This document shows, piece after piece, positions 41,379-48,157 of a stretch of DNA of 48,157 nucleotides. The notes beneath the pieces are model-generated. The model was not told where the DNA came from and ran no database searches. It saw nothing but the letters and a program-made list of their open reading frames with translations. Origin of the DNA: Fomitopsis serialis (lineage: Eukaryota > Basidiomycota > Agaricomycetes > Polyporales > Fomitopsidaceae); contig NW_025955263.1 of NCBI RefSeq assembly GCF_022376445.1, positions 1-48,157 of the forward strand. The letters run 5' to 3'. A program made the translations under genes and the position numbers. The first letter of the stretch is position 1. Each line of letters opens with the position of its first letter.

Positions 41379-42680
41379 CTCTGTCTAGGTAACCCGTAAG
41401 ATGTCTGACACTACGAAGATAGCCCGCCACAAATCCCGAACGAAATGTATTCTGTACTTTACGACGTACCTGCGACTGGCCCGTGTATCACTATGTGATT
41501 TGTGAAGCCTTCGTGCGTCTCGCATATCGGATGGCCGGTTTGTTTCGACAGCACGCTGGGCTGCTGCAACAGAGTCTTCAACGATGCCACAAGGTTTGGC
41601 AGTGAACTCGAGCACTTCAGAGATCATGCGCTCCCTCACGGTGCACGGGGCCCAACCAGCCTTACTTGTAAGTCTCCTAATCAATAGCTTGTCCTTGCCT
41701 GTACTTACGGATGCGTCCAGCACCCAGCGTGAGCCTCTGATCGACAGTGCTCAGTCAATGCGATGAGGTCGTGTCGTCTGTCGACGTCAAGGTCGAACAG
41801 TGCAGCTTCTGGCACTTGCCAAGGTGAGGTGGAACGTTGCTGCCTTCCCACACTATCAATTCATGCCACGCGCGACTCGCCGCACCACTGCGGCGTAGTC
41901 ACCGTCATTATTGTTACGGTCTTGGTCCCATGTTCAGGCTCCTACAGGTCCCAGGAGTTCGAAGAACAGACGAAGGTTACGATCGGAGACATATGGTCGA
42001 TGTCAAGTACATACCAGCAGTGAAAGTCCTCCGCTATGGCCTCGCAAGTCCACGACTCTGGCAGGGTACGTATGCTGCGACGAATTCGAAGTACTTCCAA
42101 GAACCGTGGGCGCCTCTCCGGCGCTGAAATGAAAGCATCCCAACATGGCAACTCCGCAGGTTCGTGTTTCGACAGACAAATTGAATGACTCTGGCTGATA
42201 GCATCAAACTGCCAGTCCACAAGTCTGTTGAATGTTCAACGTGTGCGATGATTGACTAGGAGCCTCACAGATACTCGACGCAATGCTTGTTTACATCACA
42301 AGACTGAGTGGACAGCAGCGCGTGGTGACGGCTCGCATTCCCACCACAACTATAAGAAGCCGAGCATAGGCGAGACCCAGAACCGGAGGTGTGCTCCTGA
42401 TTACGAGGGTTTGCTGATGTGCGTTTCCCAAGGCCTCCGAGAAAGCGTGCGCGCACTCGGGAATACACGTATTCCCCTGCTTCTGCGTAAAGTGTGCGAG
42501 AATTCCCGTGACAATAGCAGTGCATATATAGCAAAGGATGCGGCATCAAGTTCTTTGGTCCTCTCCAGTGGCACACCCCTACACCTCCGAGCAGTAAGTC
42601 TGCCAGTGCACAATCATGGTGGTTGGGCATACGTTGACCTAGCTCACAGCAATCCGCTAACACTGAAACGCTGATACTAC
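41379..42680. other. Spacer between the tandem P450 genes
   Basis: 1.3 kb with no recognised gene. It should hold the 3' UTR of the first P450 and the promoter of the second, including the palindrome at 42459-42476 and a TATATAG at 42525-42531, about 150 bp before the second ATG. Confidence 0.5.
42459..42476. promoter_or_regulatory. Palindrome upstream of the second tandem P450
   Basis: GGGAATAC-AC-GTATTCCC, two perfect 8-bp arms with a 2-nt spacer, 205 bp before the ATG at 42681. A further half-site, ATTCCCG, follows at 42502-42508, and a TATATAG lies just downstream. It looks like a dimer-binding site, but no factor can be named. Confidence 0.5.
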
Positions 42681-45173
42681 ATGGACGGCGTACTCATATT
42701 TTATGCAGCGGCCGCTGTCATCGCTTTGGCACTCAGCCTCCGCAAGTTCTTCAAGCGTTCACCGTTCAGGCATGTTCGGGGACCACCGTCGCCCAGCTGG
42801 CTCTACGGTCAGTTCAGGTATCTGCGAAATTTGTGAAATCGCAGTCATGACACATTCATTAGGCCATAGTCTTGCGACAACAAGAGAGAAGGACGTCGGC
42901 GATATCCAGTTTGAACACATGCATGAATACGGTTCTGCATGGCGCATGAAGGAGTGTCTCAACGTAAGTCTCAGTATTTCTATCGGCCACAAACACGCCC
43001 ATACGCTGGATCATGCAGAAAGATAGTCTCTGGATTGTTGATCCCAAGGCGATCCAATATGTTTTACAAACATCGGGGTACCAGTACCCGCGGACGGTTA
43101 CTGGGAGACACATCGCGCGACAGATCATGGGGGACAGTATACTCTACGTGGAAGGTACTGTCACGACGTTCGAAGGTTTTCTGCATCATGACTGAGCCAA
43201 GTCAACCGTGTATTGCTGTACAAACAGGAGATGACCATGCGCGCGTGCGCAGAATCATGAACCCAGCGTTCAACGCCGCTCAGCTCCGCTCCTTCCTGCC
43301 CCTCTTCAGAAACTCGGCGCGCAGGGTGAGTAGCTGATGCCCATCTGATTGAACTCTGTGACGTCCAGAGCTAACCGTATTCTATGTAGCTTACGAGCAA
43401 ATGGAGAGACAGTCTTAAGAATACTACCTCTCCCGCTGACCACGTCCTGAACGTAAACTCTTGGTTTACGCGGACGACACTGGATGTAATTGGAGAAGGT
43501 ATGGTCTGCTTCCAGCCTGCACCCGCGATTGATGCCCACATCTCGGGGTTCCCTCAGCTGCATATGACTATCGTTGCGGTGCACTCGACGAAGAGGACAA
43601 TGAGGTTGTCGACGCGTACAAGAACATGTTGTGCGTAATCCTACGCCTGGTATGCTATCAGCGCCGAATAGCTAACCATGCACCCGCAGTCGGGACTCCG
43701 TGATGTATCCGTCTGGCGCGACTCTTCTTTTCCGCGCCCTCTGGCCGTACATACCGGACCGTCTCATTCGAATCGTTGACTACTTTCCGACCCGGGAGGC
43801 CCGCCGTTTCCGGCACACCCTGACAGTCATCAACAGGCTCTCGAATAGACTGATTGCGGAGAAGACGCAAGCGTGCCTGGACAGAAAGGACGAGAACCTC
43901 AGAGACATCATGAGTATCCTCGGTAATTCTGTGCCCACTATTTGATGATGACGGTAAGCCTGATTTCATGCGCATTCTCAGTCAAGGCCAACCACTCGGA
44001 AAACCCAAAGACGCGCATGAAGGACAAGGAGATGATCTCACAGATGGCGACGTTCTTCCTTGCAGGTACGTCACTCTTCTTAACAGCCGATCCGACAGTC
44101 TGACGGCGATCGCTTCACGCACCTCAGGCCACGAGACAACTGCGTCCATGCTTACCTGGATCATGTTCGAGCTGGCGAAGGACCAAGCATATCAGTCAAA
44201 ATTGCGCGACGAGATTGCAGCTGTGCGCGCGAAGGTTACAGCTCGCGGAGATGATGACTTCACCGTCGCCGACCTAGACTCGATGACATTCGTCATCGCA
44301 TGCATGAAGGTGGGTCAGGACTCAGATCCTCGACTCATGATTGACTCGCTATATCTATGATTCCCAGGAAGTGATGCGCCTCCACCCCATCGTGTACAAT
44401 ATGGTGCGCACTGCCAGCAAAGACGATGTGATCCCCCTCTCGAATCCCGTACGGGATGTGAACGGAAATGTTATCTCAGAGATCCCTGTCAGAAAGGGTA
44501 CGACAATCAACCTCTCGCTGTGCGGATATAATCGGTCAGTCCCATCTAGTCTCCGAAACCTTCACCATACCCACGATTGTCTGCCATGTCAGGCTGCCGG
44601 AGGTCTGGGGCGAAGATGCTCAGGTGTGGAATCCGTACCGCTGGATGAACACCAATCGGGAAAAGCAGATCAACGTCGGTGTTTACGGAAATTTGTGCGT
44701 GGTCATTGCTTAATTCGTGCGTGTCGTGGTCTGACACTGCACAAAGGTTGACGTTCAGTGCGTGCTTTCTCCTGCATGGTTGTGATGTGGTGAGCTCTTG
44801 TTGATCTGGCTACAGGCGGCGGCGTCAAGGCGTGCATCGGGTGAGCATTGATGATCCTTCTGCATCCCACCGGGCGACTCATGAATCCTATGCCTCAGAT
44901 GGCGTTTCACGTATGTTATATCCTCCGACGTTGGTTTGAGAGAGCACACTCACTGAGTTAATTTGCGTGCGATCGTTTAGGGTCATCGAGCTGCAAGCAA
45001 TCATGGTTGAACTCCTAGAAAACTTCGAGGTCGCCATTCCCGACGACAAGCCGGACATCCAGCGCGTTCCCGGAGGTCTGATGATTCCGATGATCAGGGG
45101 CAAGCCCGAGCTTGGTTCGCAGATGCCTCTGAAGGTGACAGTCATCGAGCGTCCGCAGCCGAAGGAGGTGTAG
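42681..45173 (+). CDS. Cytochrome P450, second of a tandem pair, microexons at the heme loop
   Basis: Exons 42681-42807, 42863-42963, 43019-43154, 43228-43325, 43390-43498, 43558-43630, 43690-43922, 43982-44065, 44128-44309, 44368-44534, 44593-44694, 44747-44757 (11 nt), 44816-44840 (25 nt), 44899-44910 (12 nt) and 44981-45173 give 550 aa. A membrane helix (GVLIFYAAAAVIALALSL) is followed by VRGPPSPSWLYG. I-helix AGHETT, ExxR EVMR, WNPYRW in the PERF region, heme loop FSGGGVKACIG, then WRFTVIELQAI. In the paralogue at 38946 the heme loop is cut by one intron; here it is cut by three, leaving exons of 11, 25 and 12 nt, yet the total of these bases (48) equals that of the paralogue. It lacks the paralogue's intron after DPK. 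A duplication with later intron gain and loss is inferred. Confidence 0.93.
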
Positions 45174-45349
45174 GTTTTGGTTGAACAGCGGTTGTATAGT
45201 TGGGTTCGCGGTTGACTTCAGACTTGTTGTACAATGTATCTGTATACAGCATCGAATAGGAGATGACAGGTGTCGTGACATTGTACCGTTACCATGGATG
45301 GGACCTCGGGCATGTAGATAAAGTGGTCTCAGGCTGGAAGAGTACTGTG

Positions 45350-47510
45350 CTAGCGACCCTCGATGACCGACCGTTTCTGCGGCGCTTCCCAGTCCGCGAG
45401 CCAATCCTTCATGGCAGCTAAGCCTTGGGCTTGCACAGACGCAATGGTCGGGTCTGCTTCCCCGTTGACCGCATACAGATCAGAAACGTGGAACCCGTCT
45501 CCGAGCGCGATAGGTTGCATGGCCGTGCTCGTAAAGTTCGTGCCGTCTGCGGACACCGTCGCATCGCGCCACGGATCCCCTACCAGGAGTAACGGCGGGT
45601 GAGGATCATGACGAGCCAGACATGTAGCGGGACGTACTCTGGCCATTGGCAAAAAAGAGTCGGTCGTCTTGGACGAACCAGCCGTCGTATGCTTCGTTCG
45701 TCGCACTCGCCCTAGGGCTTTGAGGCGCGCTAAAGGCCTCGGGGAACATATACGTGCACTGTCTCTGTTCGATGTGACTCATTTAGTAGACCGATGTCAC
45801 TCTGACCGGGCGCGCCGACTTACCTCATCGTAGACGGGCTGAATCAGTCGAGATACAATGGTCTCTGTGTCATTCGGTGCGCCATCTTGGAAGAAACCCA
45901 TCTCGTTGCACCTGTAGGTTCCGATGAGCGTGATTCTGCGATGTCGGGACGTAAACTTACACAATCCAATACCAGGAACGTTCTGCGTTGTTGACACTGG
46001 TGTCGGTGTACCGAGATGAGCTCGCGTCGTACGTGCCGAAGCAAGACCTGCATGATGATTAGCATTCATATCAGCAGCCCGGTGCGCGTCAAGTGTCACG
46101 AACTCGTCATCGCCGTCTGGACAGACTGCACGCACAGCTGAGGCATCAGTAACGGTAAATTCCTACTGAGCGTGCATACCGTACCTGAAGGCAAGTAAGT
46201 TCCTGTCCAGTAACTAGACCAGGCGTTCAGCGCGTGATCCAGACCCCACCCCGCTGCGGGACCAATCTCATCTCCTTCGACTTCGAGAGCGTCACAAAAG
46301 TCAAAGAAAGCCGTCTCGGAGAGATATGGCGACGGCTGGAGGTCTTGCCACCAAAACAGAGGTTCACGCACTATATGTGTAGAGTCAGTTATTGACAGTA
46401 TCAGGGAAATGGCCATGGAAGAGCAACGCACGGGCAGCAGCAAAATCATCGAGGTGGGCCAAGCTCATACCGAACATGTCTTGTATCTGTTCGATATCTG
46501 CTGCATTGCCGGAGGTGAAGACTTCATCAATGTGCGCGATGACCGCCTGGACGTCGGCGGAGCAGTTCTGCGGCATATGCGTCCGGACGACATCGAAATA
46601 ACCCCAGAGGTCGCTGCGAAATCAACTGTCGTCAACGATGCCGTGACTAGAACTTGAAGAGACAGTGATCTTACACGATGCTCTCAACAACGCCGGAAGA
46701 CGACCAAGCAGCATAGAACGCATCTGGTTTGCTGGGAATATCCGAGCTCTCAGTCAGAAACAACCCTCACTTCAGCTGCACGTCCGACGTACTTGACTTT
46801 CGTGAAGCTCGTCAATGCGCCAGCATAGCTGCCCCCAATGAGGACCCATGGCGCCTCGTCAGGAGTGACGTGTGCGCCGTTCGGCATGGGAAGCACGACA
46901 TTGTAGGCGAAGTAATCGAGGTCGTCGATAGCCTGTTGAATGGTGTGGTAGCGCAAGCTCTCTGTCGAGAGGTCGGAGTACGGGTTGGAGTACCCGTAGT
47001 AGCGATGTTCGAGGACAATCGTGGCGCCGCCTTGCTGTTGAGCAATCATCCCGTTCACGGTTACGTTGGTCAGAAATGATTCATAACCTGCAAGATATGA
47101 ACATTGCGTTGAGTTCGAGGTAAATGCGTGATTAAATGAACTCACCGTCCGCGTTCGTTTCTCCGGGGGTCGTTAAAACGATCGGACCACCTGCCGGATC
47201 ACAGGAGCGCATGAGGAAGGGACGCAAGGTGACGTATGGAGGCACCCTTACCCGGTTCATAAAATTCCCAAGTGTGCCAGTACCGCTGTTGAAACGTCCC
47301 TAGGCTCGGGTCGTCATGGTCGATGAGTTGATCGAAGTAGTACGTCGTATCCAGCGGTGGTAATTCGTTCCCCTGGCGGTCCGAGGGCAGGCCATGATGA
47401 GACAACTCGACCTTCTTGATGCCAGACCGTCCATTAAATCTACCCTTCGCGGATACGAGAGCTACGCATGAGATCAAGAGAGTAAGGAAGTGGATAGTGT
47501 ATGTCCTCAT
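45350..47510 (-). CDS. Secreted serine carboxypeptidase, family S28 (Pro-X type)
   Basis: Exons 47510-47252, 47190-47146, 47087-46793, 46731-46675, 46613-46432, 46370-46185, 46125-46104, 46047-45961, 45911-45824, 45764-45638 and 45579-45350 give 525 aa. The signal peptide is MRTYTIHFLTLLISCVALVS. Family blocks: YFDQLIDHDDPSLGTFQQRY, GGPIVLTTPGETNADG, EHRYYGYSNPY, catalytic Ser in IGGSYAGAL, PDAFYAAWSSSGVVES, QCTYMFPEAFS, catalytic Asp in NGQRDPWRDATV, and catalytic His in GDGFHVSDLY. All three active residues are present. Such enzymes cleave after proline and act outside the cell or in the vacuole in nitrogen scavenging. The donor of the 46048-46103 intron (GTTCGT) is atypical but is the only one that keeps phase. 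A TATA box lies 65 bp upstream of the ATG. Confidence 0.94.
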
Positions 47511-47574
47511 GATGAATATGTCACTGCACGGGAGAAAGAGTGTGGGTTGGTCGTACCTCTTGCCATGTCCCCCG

Positions 47575-47581
47575 CTTTATA
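47575..47581 (-). promoter_or_regulatory. TATA box of the S28 peptidase
   Basis: TATAAAG on the minus strand, 65-71 bp before the ATG at 47510. This is a good match to the TATA consensus at a usual distance for a regulated, secreted-enzyme gene. Confidence 0.65.
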
Positions 47582-48157
47582 TGATGGTCCTATACTTATC
47601 GTCTGCACTCTCAAAGAACGATGAGGGTGCAAGCTGTAATGAACATTAGGGGCAGAAGAATGGATGAGAGTGCATGCACACGGTGGCAGTTCATGAAAGA
47701 CCAAGCCGCCAGGGGCGAACGAATGATTGAAGGGCAATGCATACCTCTCAGAATAACGACGACTCAAACTGACGCTGATGGTGGCCGGTGAGGCCGGTGA
47801 GGCCTTGAGGGGTAGTGTGTTTGTTATTCAGATCTTTTGAGAATGAAGCTCGAACTGACTTGCCGGCTCCATAGAGAACGAAGGTCGATCAGTGTTGCAT
47901 TGCTATGCAAACTGACTGTCCAAGATATGGAGAACAGCGCAGGCCTTGACACCGCCGTCCATGCGATAGTTACGCTGTATGCAGTCGCACTCGACATGTG
48001 CACAACAGTGAATGTGGAGACGAGGTGAATCGGGAGCTGCTTGTGGCTGCCAGCAATGGCGACCGCGACCTACGGTCACGTGTACCGTGTAAACGCGTCC
48101 TTTCGCGTCTCCTCGTCGTCTCTCGCGTTGAGCTGCATTCCTGCTCGCGTAGAATAC
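47582..48157. other. Upstream region of the S28 peptidase to the window end
   Basis: About 580 bp without a recognised gene. It contains a CACGTG box inside GGTCACGTGTACC near 48074-48086 and pyrimidine-rich sequence at the end, which may belong to the promoter of a gene beyond the window. Confidence 0.4.

Overview
The window is nuclear DNA of a filamentous basidiomycete, most likely an Agaricomycete close to the wood-decay Polyporales. The evidence is: dense genes with many 47-80 nt GT-AG introns; FunK1-type fungal kinases; a heme-thiolate peroxidase; several fungal P450s; and the exon-rich style of the housekeeping genes. I found no rRNA, tRNA, CRISPR or prokaryotic feature. Exon coordinates below were worked out by hand from splice sites, reading phase and family conservation; in every gene presented as intact the summed exon length is a multiple of three.

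Layout. 1-2578 (-): a FunK1 kinase pseudogene running off the left edge, with a TIR element (MITE, 273-567) inserted in its C-lobe exon. 3133-8000 (-): three housekeeping genes, SEC14 (lipid transfer), EMG1/NEP1 (18S rRNA methyltransferase) and FUR1 (uracil salvage). 8668-11042: an N-terminal relic of a second FunK1 gene (+) and a frameshifted SRPK-like kinase (-). 11383-12660 (-): an intronless heme-thiolate peroxidase. 13598-15938 (+): an uncharacterised basidiomycete protein and DCS1 (scavenger decapping). Directly after the DCS1 stop lies an array of eleven adjacent, non-homologous hairpins (15966-16174). 16703-19007 (-): a 13-exon P450 with a 14-nt microexon. 19747-25591: CCT2 (-) and PMT1 (+), divergent. 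25880-30138: SSN8 cyclin C (-) and ASA1 (+), divergent with 42 bp between start codons; both carry oversized introns, two of which hold TIR-flanked insertions. 30409-31640 (+): MDH1, with a 6-nt microexon. 31940-35433: TSR2 (-) and GRC3 (+), divergent. 35484-36281 (-): unknown protein, convergent with GRC3. 36282-38945: 2.7 kb without a recognisable gene. 38946-45173 (+): a tandem P450 pair whose exon structures differ around the heme loop. 45350-47510 (-): a secreted S28 serine peptidase.

How the genes work together. EMG1, TSR2 and GRC3 all act in ribosome biogenesis. SSN8 (Mediator kinase module) and ASA1 (ASTRA) both act on transcription or chromatin and share one tiny promoter. The P450s, the peroxidase and the S28 peptidase are the accessory, decay-related layer. 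The kinases at the left end are decaying copies of fungus-specific families. The most unusual signals are the hairpin array behind DCS1, the MITE that splits the FunK1 gene while keeping a TA duplication and a recoverable frame, the microexon cluster at the heme motif of the second tandem P450, and the 6-nt microexon of MDH1.
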